The notes under the pieces: model-generated
Databases searched by the model: none
What the model was told of the DNA's origin: nothing
What the model saw: the letters and a program-made list of their open reading frames with translations, nothing else
Made by a program: the position numbers and the translations under genes
Shown: positions 40,941 through 54,306 of the stretch, piece by piece
Numbering within the stretch: the stretch's first letter is position 1
Layout: the number at the start of each line of letters is the position of its first letter
NCBI GenBank assembly: GCA_013399855.1
Contig: VXAY01001313.1
Coordinates: forward strand, 1,721,084-1,785,083
DNA length: 64,000 nt
Origin: Oxyruncus cristatus
Lineage: Eukaryota; Chordata; Aves; Passeriformes; Cotingidae
Direction: 5' to 3'

Positions 40941-42059
40941 TTCACATCGTGAGGTAAAGCTCACAAGCGGAAGAACAGAACCACAGTAACACAGTCCCTG
41001 AGACTCGCATTTCAGTGAAGCCTCAGAAGCAAGGTGTGATCACAAAGGGAGAAAGGCAAATCATTTTGAAGGCTCTGACACGCAGCCTCAGCAAGTAAAG
41101 TGAGATATAATCCTCACTGCATAGTTGGTGGCAGTAGTTATGGCTTTTTGCCAATTATTTCTAATACGGGTGGCTCCATTTCCCCACTGCTGTGTGAAGC
41201 AAGCCTGTACCTTAAATAGAAATACTAACTGTAGAGTGTACGGCTGTCAGATGAACCACAAATGAACACAGAAGCCACTTCAAACTTAATAAATACTAAT
41301 CTAACTTCCTCACCCATAATACAAGGAGAACAAAACTGCCAGTGAGTACAGTGAGGCACTACCTAAAGCTTGTAGTTTGGAAGAAAAACCCCACTGCTTC
41401 AAAAATCTCTGGCTTCATTAAGCCCTGGGGGTAAAGGTGTCAAAGAGAGGAGGAAGAGCCTTCTCCAACAGGAATGCTAACAAATACAACCCCTATTATG
41501 AAGTAATAATCTGAGTTTCTTTCCAAAACTGATGTTTGGACAACTAGATTTTAGGTTGGCTTCAGCTATTGACATTTTAATAAGAAACATTAGGGGCTGG
41601 ACTTCAGCTCAACCCTCACCACAGCCATCCTTCGTTAAAAATATTTACCACTTTTAAAAGAGCAAACAAATCTCAAACACACAAGCAACATGTGATGTGA
41701 CCTGAACATTTTGAGCATTTGAGAGTGACAGAAAAGCTGTGGAAAAGTAAGAGGAATGTGAACACTGAAATGTCTCAGATTTAGGGCTGCTGCAAACTAT
41801 GTGGTAACTAGAAAGTTCTGGTCCATGCACAAAAAACCTGACTAATGAAGGCCAAGTGCAAATTACTACAATTGATAAGATCAAGGTGCATTAAGGTCTG
41901 ATGGACTCATGGGACCAGGCTTATTATGATCAAAATGTACATGCAATTGTAGTTGGTAGGAGTATTTATAAATCCCTCTCCAGGAGGGCCTGCCTCTCCT
42001 GAGACATTAAACTGATATATGGAAGATTCCCTTAAATTTCAGTAAAGTCAAGTTTTGTC

Positions 42060-42076
42060 TTTTTTTTTTTTTTTTT
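42060..42076. repeat. poly(T) run, 17 bases
   Basis: Uninterrupted T run in otherwise unremarkable intron sequence. Confidence 0.95.
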
Positions 42077-45000
42077 AATGTCTTAGTAAAAACATATCCA
42101 AAAGGCAGAATTATTAGTGGACCAAGCACTGAGATGACATTAAAAGCCAATGAAATTTAGTCATCTCTCTGCCATTGAAATTCCAAATATTTATCCTTGG
42201 GAATTGAAGTTCAAAGATAGAGACAAAGTACCTTGCCAGCTTCTGTGGTCTCTAAGTTTAAGGACTATTTTGGCTTCATTTTATTTTAGACATATGATAT
42301 TCCACAGAATAGGTCAAGTTCTGCAAGACACACCCCACCATGAGACAGGCTGTAGGCAGAGTCTGGTGTCTGACAACACAGCTACATCCTACACACGGTT
42401 TTCTAAAGAAAAACTCCCTTGTGGATGCATTTACATGTCTCAAATAAATAAACTAGGAATTAACATCACACATTACCACTTCTATACAATTGCCACAGTA
42501 ATTAACAGCAATAAACATTAAATGTTTAGAATACTTCTTTCAGATCATTATCAGAGTTTTTCCTTAAAATAAATAAATAAGTAAAGATATTTTCCCCTAA
42601 CACAACATCTCTTTAACACATAAAGAATTAGCTAAATAGAAAGCAGCCATCCTCCCACCCAAGACATATGGGAAAACAAAGCTATTTGCACATATCCCCA
42701 CTGGTCTCCTTTCGCTTGCCAATTTCCAGTCTTTAAACCATTATTAAGGAAAAACACATTTAGCTGCTTATTTTTGGTAGTGTGCTCTGCTAAAGAGAAT
42801 ACTCAAATCACTACCAATTCCTCATAGCAGTATTTCAACCATTTTTCAGTTAGATAGGTAACATAAATAAGAACACGCAGGAACATGTTGATCTAAACAG
42901 CTCCAAAATCACTCACACTTACATGCAAAAAACATAGGTATTCTTACCTGCTTATTTTCTAATAAATGCATGACAAAAAATGTGTCTCTATAGATTCTGC
43001 TGAAGCAGTACTTGAAAACCAGAAGTGATCACAAATAAGAGGAAATTCAACCAGGCTTTTTGTTTTCTAAGCAATCATTCAGAATCCCCAGATAGCTGTC
43101 CTGATGTTCTAACACTTTAACTTTCATCATTATTAAGAAACAAATATCTAATTAGCTACTGTTTTGCTAGACAGCAAGGGTAATCTTTCTTCATACATTA
43201 ATATTAAAAACCTGCTATGAAAATGCATTTTTCTCCTGCAAAAGGTCCTAGCTCCTCAAATACTCCCCCTGCCCGAGGTGTTTATTAGTTTTGCAAGGAT
43301 CTTCCTTTCCCTCAGGTGGCACTGCCAACCATTATGCAGCAGAAGGGTCTCAAATTTGTCTGATTTTACGATAAAGTGATTTATGACCTCAGTGCACAGT
43401 AGAATAAATTTCATGCAGTCCTAAGCAAAGGAAGAGTTCACATTCAGAGGAATTTAATAATGTGATCAAGAAAAAGGTACATCTTGCAATAACCGTGATT
43501 AAATTCAAATATTTTTGGCAGACCATAAGACAGCACAATAACTACTGGAGAGCCAGGTTATTAGAAGTCTTTTAGAGATAGTTTACTCCATTCTAATCCA
43601 TTACACAGTATAAGAATAAAATGACTCTTCCTGACATCAGCTGAGAAAGATGAAACACAGAAGGTTAATTAGCACATAAAAAGCATTAAGCACTGGAACA
43701 TTAGGAACAAACCCTTGCCTGAGCAATAGCAGTCACTAGTCCTGTGACTTTGTGTCGGATGTTTGGATTACCTCATGTTTAACAATGTCTGATTAAAGCT
43801 TTCAGTACTCTCAGACATTCTACAAGACCTTTTCTTTTGGAACTCCCTGATGTCAAATCTAAGTGAGCACCTGCTGCTGCTGGGTTGATTCTTTGCTGTT
43901 TAATAGTTTGCAATCAGGTTCACAGTGCAATCTTTTGCACAGCAAGAATCTGGAGCTCTCCCTTGCATTGATCACTTACGTTTTCTACATGTATAGTAAA
44001 GGCTTGAGGCCTGTGTCATAGTAGATTGATCTGAAATTGGTCAACAAGATCAGCATTATTCAGAACACAAGCAGACTGACACACGATCTCAAACAGAGTA
44101 TAATCACAGATGCCGTATTTTTTCAACCAAGTAAAACTCAACACAAACTGGACAATTCAGTCCTTGCATACGTGTAAGACAGGCCATTCTGCAAACAATT
44201 TCAGTTTGTGACTATAGCCTTTACAGTCCCTATATTCTGTCTGGAGATGGAACACTTAGTACATGTGTTTTGCAGGACAGGAGCAGATACTGTCTCATGG
44301 GCCCACTGTCATGGATGGTATCAGGTTCTGTTGCTTAAAAGGCCTCATGTGCTTCCTCACATCAGACAGACGTTTCTGCAGCAGGACTGAAACTCAGGAG
44401 TCATTCTGAGAGTTCTAGACACGTTATAAATTCACTAATTCCCCTCCTGTGATTATTCATTTATATCTGGATTTCAAGGAGACTATTCGCTCATTTCAAG
44501 TTAGAGTGGTACATCAGCTCTTGTAAAATTAGAGAAAAAGAAGCTTGCACCACAAAGACTCCCACAGATACTGCCTTATACAGCAGAGACAGACTATGTC
44601 ACCAGATACTCCTTGCAAAATAGAGTGCACTTCAGGCAGTCCAAACTATTTTATTTTTTTTAATAATTTGATGCATTTACATATGCTTCCATACAAGCTA
44701 ATCATAACAAAGCATCCTTAATGCAGAGCAACAGGGAAGATCTTCACTGAAAAATTAAAGTACATTTCTGTTCCTTCAGCCAACAAGATTTCTATTACAC
44801 CACAAGTGCCTGGTGGGGTATCCAGTTAGGTGTTGGTGCTCAGGCGGCTCTGACTCATGAGCACAATGCCAGAATTTGACCTTTAATTATTCTTCCACTG
44901 CAGGAGGGATTAATATGTCTATGGCAAAAATAAATGACAGTTCCTTCCTGTAAAGATTCTGTCATTTGAAGGATAAAGGTGATTACAGAGAAAATGTTGG

Positions 45001-45559
45001 TTCTAGCTAATGGATTATTCCTTTCTTAACAAAGTTCCCTTGATGTTATTATATGGCTTTTGGAAGACGAGATATGTCTTAATTCCTTTTAATGGCAATG
45101 TCAAATATTAACACCAGTGGGCCAAAGCAAAATGACTTTCAAAATCACTGAGGAGTTGCATTAGGACAAATGAGATCTCTGAGTTATGGTCTGTTATGCA
45201 AGAAAAGCATTTTGTACTTCAGAGGTTGGATATTTCTAGGTCTTTAGATATAAACATAACAACTGTTCTTCCATGGCACAGTTCTTCTATTTTCTTGACT
45301 CTGCATGGGTGCTTTTGTGGGGAAGACACTTTGCTGCTGAGATAAGGTAATGGTGGCCAGAGGCAAAACAGAGAAAAATCACAATCACACTAGAAATGAA
45401 ATTAACACCAGCACTGAATTACTATCCTGAATTCCCTTCCTCTTCTGCTGTGTGACAGCTGAGGATTTATCCACCCAAAGGTTCAGTTCCTATTGACAGA
45501 TGAGCTAGGGTGCTGGGAAGGGGCTGGGAAAGGCTACGGAGCAGATTATTTTGAGTCCC

Positions 45560-45992
45560 ATCACACAGTGCATGCAGGAAAATGAAGCTGGGGAAGGGTC
45601 TGGAGCACAGGTCTTATGAGGAGTGTCTGAGGGAGCTGTGGGTGTTTAGCCTGGAGAAAAGGAGGCTCAGGGGAGATCTTCTCTCTCTCTACAAATATCT
45701 TAAAGGAGATTGTAGCAAGGTAGAGGTCCGTCTCTTCTGCCAGGTAACAAGTGGTAGGACAAGGGGAAACGGCCTCAAGTTTCACCAGGTTTAAATTGGA
45801 TATTAGGAAAAACCTCTTCACTGAAAGGGTTTTCAATCCCAGGGAAGAGGTGGAGCAGGGAGTCACCATCCCTGGAGGTCTTTAAAAGACCTGTAGATGT
45901 GGCACTTAGGGACATGGTTTAGTGGTGGACTTGGCATTGGACAAAGTCTGGACTTCATGATCCTAAAGGTCTTTTCCAATCTAAATGATTCA
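45560..45992 (+). mobile_element. CR1 LINE, 5'-truncated 3' end (about 0.43 kb)
   Basis: The order of characteristic CR1 segments is clear: GGTCTGGAGCACAGGTCTTA, then GTTTAGCCTGGAGAA, then AACAAGTGGTAGGACAAGGGG, then ATTGGATATTAGGAAAAA, then GAGTCACCATCCCTGGAGGT, then GTAGATGTGGCACTTAGGGA, ending in a GATCCTAAAGGTCTTTTCCA-like tail. This resembles the avian CR1 group related to CR1-Y. It covers part of the extreme 3' end of the element, with no reverse transcriptase. It lacks the poly(A) tail, as CR1 does. It lies antisense to GRID1. An internal open frame at 45582-45794 is a by-product of the repeat, not a gene. Boundaries are approximate and the subfamily is inferred from memory. Confidence 0.9.
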
Positions 45993-47119
45993 CTGAAGTG
46001 GGGACCATCAAAAGCTCCTGACCCCGTAAGATCTTCCAAATTGATGAAGTCAGCTACTGTCTCCAAATAGCGTTACCCCAGCTATGTTTGCATTTAGTTC
46101 TCTCTTGCCACAGGGAACAATCAATGAAATTATTGAGAGGGATGTCCCCACTCTATTTTTGCCTTTTTGTGGTATTGTTAGAAACAGTCTATTTGAATCT
46201 TGACAACAAAAGCAAGAGACATGAAAACAAAATATCCAGCACTAAAAAGGATCTCTGTAGGACTCAATGTTCCACAGTAGTGAGACTAATCCTGTTTACT
46301 CAATTTGTATGCAAAAAATAATGCATTATTTCCATTTAAACAAATGCTATAATAACATGATGAATGTAAAAATGCTCTCCAATAGAACTCAGACATCTAG
46401 ACTACATTGCTAATGGGCTCTGACTCACAATCATCCAAACTTTTAAGCCTTTTTTCCTCTGCCTTTTATTTAATTTTTACAGTCTAATGATGCATTTTCT
46501 CCTAAAAGGATTGAAGTAAGTCTTAAAATAACTCCCAAAGCAACAGATCTAAACATTAAATACAAAAGGTAAATCAGAAGCTAAAATCAGGAGGCAGATG
46601 CAGAAGGCACAAAAGGCCTGCACAGCACAACTCAATTAAGAGCAAAACTCCCACCTTTGCACATCTCTGGCTGGGAGGGGAAACTTATGCAGCTGTGGAC
46701 AGCTAATTAGATACTAAAAACAATTTGGAAAGAAAGCCAGCAAACACGCAAAAAAATTTAACTGTAAGAAAAATAAATCAATAAGGCACAGTATGTAAAT
46801 ACAAGAAATGCAAGAAGGAGAAGGAGTGGGATTTCTGTCTCAATAAAGAAAACACAAAGAAATGATGGGAAGCCTTGTCAAATCTTAAATGAGTAACAAA
46901 CAAGAAACTATCTCCAACCAGGAAGGAAGCCAACAAAATCCTGCCCATAGTGGCATCAGAAAGATTACTGGGTGAGACTGGGTAAGGGCAGGAAAGAAGC
47001 AGAGGAAATATGTTTTTCTTGATTCTAAATATGAACTCATGTATTCATTTACACACAAGTAAATACAGATACATATACACAAATGTACACACTCCATCGC
47101 TTTCCTTGAAATTCATGCA

Positions 47120-47203
47120 TAAATATATACATATGTATATCTATATATCTGTGTGTGCTTATATATACACATACATATATATGTGTGTATATATACACAC
47201 ACA
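47120..47203. repeat. compound TA/CA/TG microsatellite
   Basis: About 84 bases of interrupted TA, CA and TG dinucleotides (for example TATATACACATACATATATA, then TGTGTGTATATATACACACA). The mix of TG on one side and CA on the other makes it strongly self-complementary. Confidence 0.9.
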
Positions 47204-47365
47204 GATGAGTTCTCTCCCCTACTGCTTTCGTGAAAGGCAATAGAGACTGGGAACTTATTCAAGGCTCATTGCAAATTGAGATATGTGAATATATTTCCTC
47301 AGAATGATGTCACTGTCTGAAGCCCTCCAAGACAAATTTCTATCCTTCTAGCTATAGAGTTATAG

Positions 47366-47379
47366 CTATATATATATAT
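47366..47379. repeat. short TA microsatellite
   Basis: Seven TA units preceded by two TATAGC elements. It lies 160 bases from the larger compound microsatellite at 47.1 kb. Confidence 0.8.
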
Positions 47380-49626
47380 GGATTTCCAGCTATACATTAT
47401 TGAACTATTTCCAAATGGATGTATAAACATTCAGACTCAAAAAAATGTGGACTAAAGAGACTCAATTCTGGGATTAGGTCCTCAAATTCCCTGCTCAAGT
47501 ACTCCAAATCATCCTTACATTTCTCCTTGTTCTTTTCACATCCCTGAACAAACAGTTTAGTTTTATACCACAGCTCGAAAAGTTAGGAGACCCAAACTAC
47601 CATCAGTCAGGGAAAGAAAGTCAAGAACTCAGGACTTTCTGCAGATGACATCTACAATTTTCAAAGACTCCTCTGTTCAAAATGCATTAATTTGCACCCT
47701 CTGGTTCCAGGCTGCTGAACTGTGCGCTTTCTTCGGACAGTGTGCGTTGTATTTTGAAACATTTCTGTTTCAGAATATAAAGCAGCCGGCGGGGGGGTGG
47801 AGAGGAAACAAAATCACCAACAGCCACTAGTTTCTGCAAAGTTGTGCCTGGAGACTGTTCACTAAAGTGATACAACGAGTTGAAAAAGAAACAGTAAAGA
47901 ATGCTCAATGAGGGCTTTCAGGTCTAGATTAATACTCACTTTTGACCAGATGACTGAGCTGAAAAACTGGTGGAAAACTGCTTCTAATAAAGCCTTTAAT
48001 TTATTTTTTCATTAACATCCCCTCAGATATATATTTCTGAAGTCTTTTAAAATACAAACTGATTTTAAAAATAACTATTTTGAAAAGAGCATGCAAGCCT
48101 TCTATTTTCATTGAAAGTGTCAGTACATGGTAAACTGAATTTTTTCAAAAGAACTTACATCTTCTCTTTGCAAAACATTCTGCAAACTATTTGAAAGGCC
48201 AGAATTATTTTCTCAGCTTGCCTTAAATTTATGAGTGAGACAAGATGACTGAAACTGCCCAAACTCTTTGGCCAGAGATCTCTGACAGGGTTTTGCCATC
48301 ACTGAACTTCCAGGCCAGCTATGACAGTTCACATTCAGAATAAAGGCTTTACCATAACTGGAAGATCATTTTTATACCCCTTCAGGCAGTGCCCTGAAAG
48401 AATTTAATAGCTTTTATGGGAAACAACCTCTGACCACTTCTCCCATACCTTGGTAGGAATTCTGGGGTGGTTGGAGAGGGGGAAACCTTACTGCTGCTAT
48501 TAGCACACATATTCATGTACCTTACAAATCAAAGTACTAAAAGTAACATATATGTAATAATTCAAAGTGAAATTGACTTTCTTTAATTACATTTGGTGTT
48601 ATATACTGTGATGCATTACTAAATAAAGAAAATACTATCAGAAATGACAAAAATCCATGCTTAATTCAAGTAGAGCAATTACTTTAAGTGCTGCTACAGT
48701 CAGAAAAGTGATTCAAGGATAAGTATGGGAACACGCAATGCTATTTCTTCAATAGCTTCCAGACCAAATTCAACGTAAAAGTCAAAAGGTCAATTTTTTT
48801 TTCCACTGCCCCAAGGCATCACAAACTCTGTGTTGGACTTGGAGTACTTGGCTGAATTCTTTCTTGGCATTCTCTGCAGCTGCAAGGATGATCATACATT
48901 AAGCTGGGAGACACAAACTTTTTACAGGAAAGTCTTAATTTTTTCCAGGTAGATTTTATATTAGTCTGGAGACTAGACATCCAGTATCCAGTTATGCATG
49001 AATTACTAGGTAATGCACAATTGGCATGGAATAAATACTGAGAGGATTCTGTTCCTTGTTGGGTGAAAAGGTTCTTAGCCCCAGTCTATTCCTTCCTTTC
49101 ATCACCTTATACAGCGGCACTGATGACAGAGATGCAAGGATTCCCTAAGTGACTGCTGACTTGCAGACTGATGACCATAAATATGGTATGTATTTTATGG
49201 TATCTATTCAAACACAGCAATATTGATTGAAGCTTCTCTGTAGCAGTTCCAGCTGGGATGCACCAAGTAACTGAAAAACACAGGTATTTTTAATGACACA
49301 TGCAAACTCAACCACACAGCACACGCAGAAAAAGCCTAACACTTCCTGGTAGTCTAAGATTTGCTAAACAGGCACCTACCAATACATGTGCTGTTGGTTC
49401 AACACTTCAAGTGCCAGATTCCCTGTATTTACATTAAACAAGGCATGCTCTGGAAAAGCCTGTTGGGAAATATGGCAGCCCTAGTGATGCAGAAGTGGTT
49501 GGTTGACAGCTGAAATCATGACACAGAAAACATAACATAACTCACGTTATACAAACAAGGATAACAGGAAAATTAAGTAAAGTAGGTAAGGTGAAAGTAG
49601 CTTGTGTGCAAATGCTCTAAATTGCC

Positions 49627-49643
49627 TTTTTTTTTTTTTTTTT
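49627..49643. repeat. poly(T) run, 17 bases
   Basis: Uninterrupted T run followed by GTGACAGCC. No associated element recognised. Confidence 0.95.
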
Positions 49644-52600
49644 GTGACAGCCAATGCTTGACATCACAAGTGATTTGCAGTGTTACATGTGGACTGTGTT
49701 AATGCATGTACTTCTCAATTTTCATTAAAATACTCCTTTGCAAATTAAATAATGGTAGAAGTAGTGGCCTGCACAAAGAGACCTTGACAAAGGAGAGACC
49801 ATTCCAGGATCAATAGCAAGTTGTAAAGTTATTAGGAGCATAATTCCTGTAACTTATAATCAAGGGTGAGACCCTTGAAAGGCAGGATTCAGAAATAAAA
49901 CTGCCACATGAACTAGTCATATTGAAAACTAAGTTCTTCCTACACAGCAAGAATGATCAAGAACATTCCAAGGTAATGCAGCATCAATAAAAAATATCTC
50001 TGACACAAGGGAAAAAAAAAATTAAAATAATTTAGTAATCAAAAATTTGTGGGTTTGGGGTTTTTCCCACCTGTAGGAACCAAGCTCCATAGATTTGAAA
50101 GGTAAAAATTCTTCTGTGGTTTCTACTGTAAAATTTTCATACAACACTTTTCTTCAACAGATGACGCTCGTTTAATGACACCAAAAATTAAGACTAAAAT
50201 ATTACAGCTACTTTTCACAGGTCTAATACCATTTTCATTGACAAAACGGATTCATAAAAATACCTTTTTTGTCTTACATTTTTTAATATGGATATGCAGA
50301 CACGTATGCAGGAAAGCAGAGAGACAATATAACTACAAAGTGGTTTTCAACAGTAAGATTAAGCTGGTGAAAACACAGCTATTACTCACTTCTTATTCTC
50401 TTCAGAAATATGACTTAATATTCCTCATTGTTTTTATTTTCATATCCAGCTTCCAAAACTCTTCTCAAATCCATGCTCTAACCATACATCTGTTTATTTG
50501 CTCACCCTACAAGCACAGTTTCAACTGTTTATTATCCAACCTCATCTTATTGTGGGCAGCACACACTACTTTTAACTTATAGTCACTTTACAGCTTGGTA
50601 AGATTCTTTATGAAACTTGCCATGCTACCAATTTTTCTGTCAGAAAATTTGATTACTGATGCTTCTACATCCAGAAGGTCAGCAAAATAAAACATTAAGT
50701 TTCCCAGAAGGCCTTTACACACTGTCACAATATATGTAGAGGCACAAAAGCTGCTCCTGTAGAGCAAAAAGGGATTCAAAACACATCAGCACAGTTGAAG
50801 CCTTTTAGGATGATATAACAGATCTGAATTCTGTTGCAGGTTCTTTAACAGGTGAGTAGACCTATTTCCACAGAGCACCATCTGATAGCCATTGACAAAC
50901 TCATTTTTTTCCCCCAGAAAATGAATTTAGCATGGGATCTTGGTAAAAATGTTTAAAGAAAAATTATGCATTTAACATGACCCTGCTCCCCTGAGATCTT
51001 ACTGGAATTGCCTTATTCCTGACTGTGCCACTTAATTCTGTTTCCTAAAGAATTTGAAAGAAACTTCAAACACTAGTTCAGTCACACAGGGAGGAAGGCT
51101 TTTCTTTCACAGATGGGAAAGAAAACGGGGTAGAAAACCTTCTCAAGATGACATGGCAAAGACTATAGTGCCCAGCCATCATTTCCTTATCAGGCAGCAG
51201 TCTCAGCAGCAGAAAGCTCCCATTGTGATCAATGGGGAGTAGATCTCTGTGCATCTTCTGAAATTGCACATAAACCATAAATGAGAGAAGTGGAAAAATA
51301 ACGAGGTCTAAGCCATGCCGACGCTCATCGATAAGAACTCTTGTTCATTTCTTCTATAAGTACAGGAGAACCTTATGGATAAAGTATCAACCAACCTTAC
51401 CCCTGTTGGTACTGCTCGGCAGGGGAACACCGTATCATCCAGGAGAATTTGAGTGCTGCAACTATCAGCTTCGAGGTCTTTAAAAGGTCACTTGTCCAGA
51501 ACCAAGCCATTACCATTGCTTGTTACCTGATTCTTCACCACAAAAGACAAAAATCTAAGAGCTGGTTTCACATTGGGTTAAATGCCACAGTTTGCACCCT
51601 GCTTCTCCCACTTCCATTTAGAAAACTTTTCACTAAAACTCCCTCATTTTTTCTGTGAAACGTCTCCATTTCTTACTGCAGACTTGGAGGCAGTTTACTG
51701 GAAAGGACCCTATTTTTTCACTGAAGATGTGCATACAGATTTTTATCCATCGCTTCAGTGTAAAACAAGGCATATTTTATAGTAAGCACAACAGTATTAA
51801 GGGCTTGTCAAGCTGTTCAGTGACTACTCTATATTTCTAAACAGCGAGTCCATTACTTAATGTAGCCAATGCAGAAATTATAATCCAAAACGTATTTCTG
51901 ATAAGGGACAAGTAATTAACTACGCAAAAATAATTTTCAGCTCCAACATAATACAGCATTACTAAAAACACGGGACTTCTTTAAATTGTGCAATGCTATT
52001 TTATCTTCAGAAAATATGACCGTTTCCACAAGGAAGACACAAAGGGATTGGATGGCTTTTAGGGATCAGCAAATGGACAAATTAAAACACTACTCCGAGG
52101 AACAGTATAACTTTCAGAGATCAGGTAGAGAAGGACCATTTATTATAGAAAACCACTCAAGCCCAGTGCTGGAAATGCTCTGTAATCCTAAACAAGCGAC
52201 CTCCCTCCTCACAGCTAGCAGTCAGCTCCTGCCTGGTGAGCAGGGAAGCGCTGCTGGAGCTGCAGGAGCAGGGCTGTGTGGGAGCTCACTGCTGAGGGCA
52301 AGGGGCACACCCTGGCAGCCAGGCATCTGTTCCTGAGCTCAGCACGCCATATCCTGGGAGCTGGGTTATTTATCCTCCATTCACTGAGGCCTGCCCAGAG
52401 CTGGCAAGAGTCAGCTGGCTTCGTTATGGAAACCCCTCGCACCAAATTCTTGTGAAAAAAAATTATTCTAGTGGAGTTAGCATGAGAAGGATGTCACATC
52501 CAAGAGGAGAAGAGGAAACAGCACATGGGCAGCTGCAAACACACACAACACTCTCCAGTGGAAGAAGCAGAACGCCTGTGGCACTTTTGCATAACCTTAC

Positions 52601-54100
52601 TGTCTTACTGATACAGTTGGTGGGAAACAGAAAAGATAAATACAATTATAACTGAATTTACAGAGTATGTGAATTAAGGGTTTCAGGATTTTGTACTGAG
52701 ATGGTAAGCCTCTGCAAAACAACAACAAAAAACACAAAAGAAGGAAAAAAAAAGAAAAAAGGCCAAGAAAACACAGATGTACTTCTGGAATAAGTGATAC
52801 TATGGTTCAGTAACAAAATTGGCAATGGCAGTTTGCACAGAGAGCATCTGGGGTGTTTGTAAGACATCCTTTTAAGATTTTTTTTTTTTCCTTCATTCTT
52901 GAAATCACTGTTAGAAGAATTTTGACTCTTTAAACCCAATGCCCTGTAAAGAGCAACTTTCTCAGCACTACCAGAAGTCCACCAAAAGAACACCTACCAT
53001 GAACCTTGTCACCTTGCCTTTCAAAGCACTCCCTGTTCAAGAATTACACAGCACAGTAATTACATGGCAGTTTACTTGCTGGGTTGCTAAATTTTTGAGT
53101 CTACAGATTAAATAAGTCTACAAGCACCATGGCAGTCTTCTCATGCTTAAAATAATTCTGTATCATTAAAAGGATGTTACAGCCACAGTTGATTTCCCAC
53201 TTAAAACCATCCTCATTTTTGCTTGTTGTTTCTTGTCTTTTTTTAAAGCAGGACTAGCCCAACTTCAAAACAAAAGATGTTTTATTTCTCTGATTCACCA
53301 CCAAAAATCTGAATGTATCTAGAGAATGCAAATAAAGCTTTATTGTGCAGTTGTAGAAGACTATGTATAAAATCTAAACTATATGCACGGGTACACATAA
53401 GATTATTTTTCCTACTGTGATTTAACCTTAAGTTTCCTTTCTTTTTATTCTGTTATTTGCAAGGTTTTAAAACATACCATAGAAAATTTGTTTTTCCCAC
53501 TCCCCGTTTATTTTCCCCATTACACATCCAATACCCTAAGACAAGAGTGCTGAAAATACCATGAATGAAACATATAGAACAGTGTTCATATCAGTTGAGT
53601 GGGAGGCAGGGGGAACATACAAAAAAAAAAAAAATATGCACACAGTTGCCTTTCGCTCTGAGAGCCTGGCACAATGAGAGATTTGTTTTTTCATTATTCT
53701 TTACACCTGTCATAACGCACCAAACATGCTTGGGCAGAGATTACTTTTCCTCGAGTTTCAGCCAAGTAAAAATTTTGCTGAAGAAAATGCTTCAGATATA
53801 GTGAAAATGCTAACTCTACCCGTTGGTTTAATGCCAGGAAGTACATCCCTGTGAAATTTAGTCCAAACGCAGAATAGTGTGAGGAAGCATGTGAAAAAAG
53901 AAACGGTAATAGTTATTGTGAAAATTAATTTTTAAAGAGAACAGTTCTCAGCTTTGACAGAAAGTGTTTTCTGGAGCGGGTAAAGGCCATGTTGAACTTC
54001 CTTGCACGCCCATGTGATCCCTGCCTATCAATGTCAACACTTTATTAATATTTTACTGAAAAAGTGCGAGAGGATTCCAACTTTGTCTGTCTTGGTAGGT

Positions 54101-54113
54101 GTTGCTAAGCAAC
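54101..54113. promoter_or_regulatory. candidate RFX X-box-like palindrome in the downstream intron
   Basis: GTTGCTAAGCAAC is an inverted repeat of GTTGCT/AGCAAC around a single central base, matching the two RFX half-sites (GTTGCY / RGCAAC) with a one-base spacer. It lies about 195 bases into the intron after the GRID1 donor site. Confidence 0.35.
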
Positions 54114-54300
54114 TTTGCTCCTTGTCTGAGAACTAGTTTTCACAGCAACCTTTCCTTCCAGCCAGAGACCTGTGTCCACTTGAAACGCTTTCTCCTTTGC
54201 CAGTGAAAAACCCGGCAAGTTGTATTCCACCCTTCCCTTTATACTTTCCTCTCTACCTCCCGGTTGAAAAGAAAGGAATTTAACACGTCTGAAATCCTCT

Positions 54301-54306
54301 ACTTAC
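54301..54306 (-). promoter_or_regulatory. GRID1: 5' splice site (donor) of the GRID1 exon
   Basis: The exon ends ...GATTATG and is followed on the minus strand by GTAAGT, a consensus U1-binding donor. The last exon base is the first base of a codon (phase 1). This fits the family sequence, where the next residue is Asp (GAY) starting a D-I-R-G motif in the following exon, which lies outside this window. Confidence 0.93.

Larger units (their letters stand above)
1..54306 (-). other. GRID1: GRID1 intron downstream of the exon (at least 54.3 kb, probable intron 3)
   Basis: From the donor at 54306 to the left edge no further exon with splice sites and family similarity was found on either strand. 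The sequence is typical intron: many stops in all frames, low CpG, homopolymer runs, and sparse CR1 fragments. Very long introns are known for GRID1 and GRID2 in other vertebrates, so a continuous intron is the expected reading. I cannot exclude a small non-coding RNA or an unrecognised nested transcript. Confidence 0.8.

Noticed and set aside
45582..45794. 70-codon frame that looks protein-like ([20 protein letters not shown]...)
   Set aside because: It is the translated 3' region of a CR1 LINE, a familiar false gene in bird genomes.
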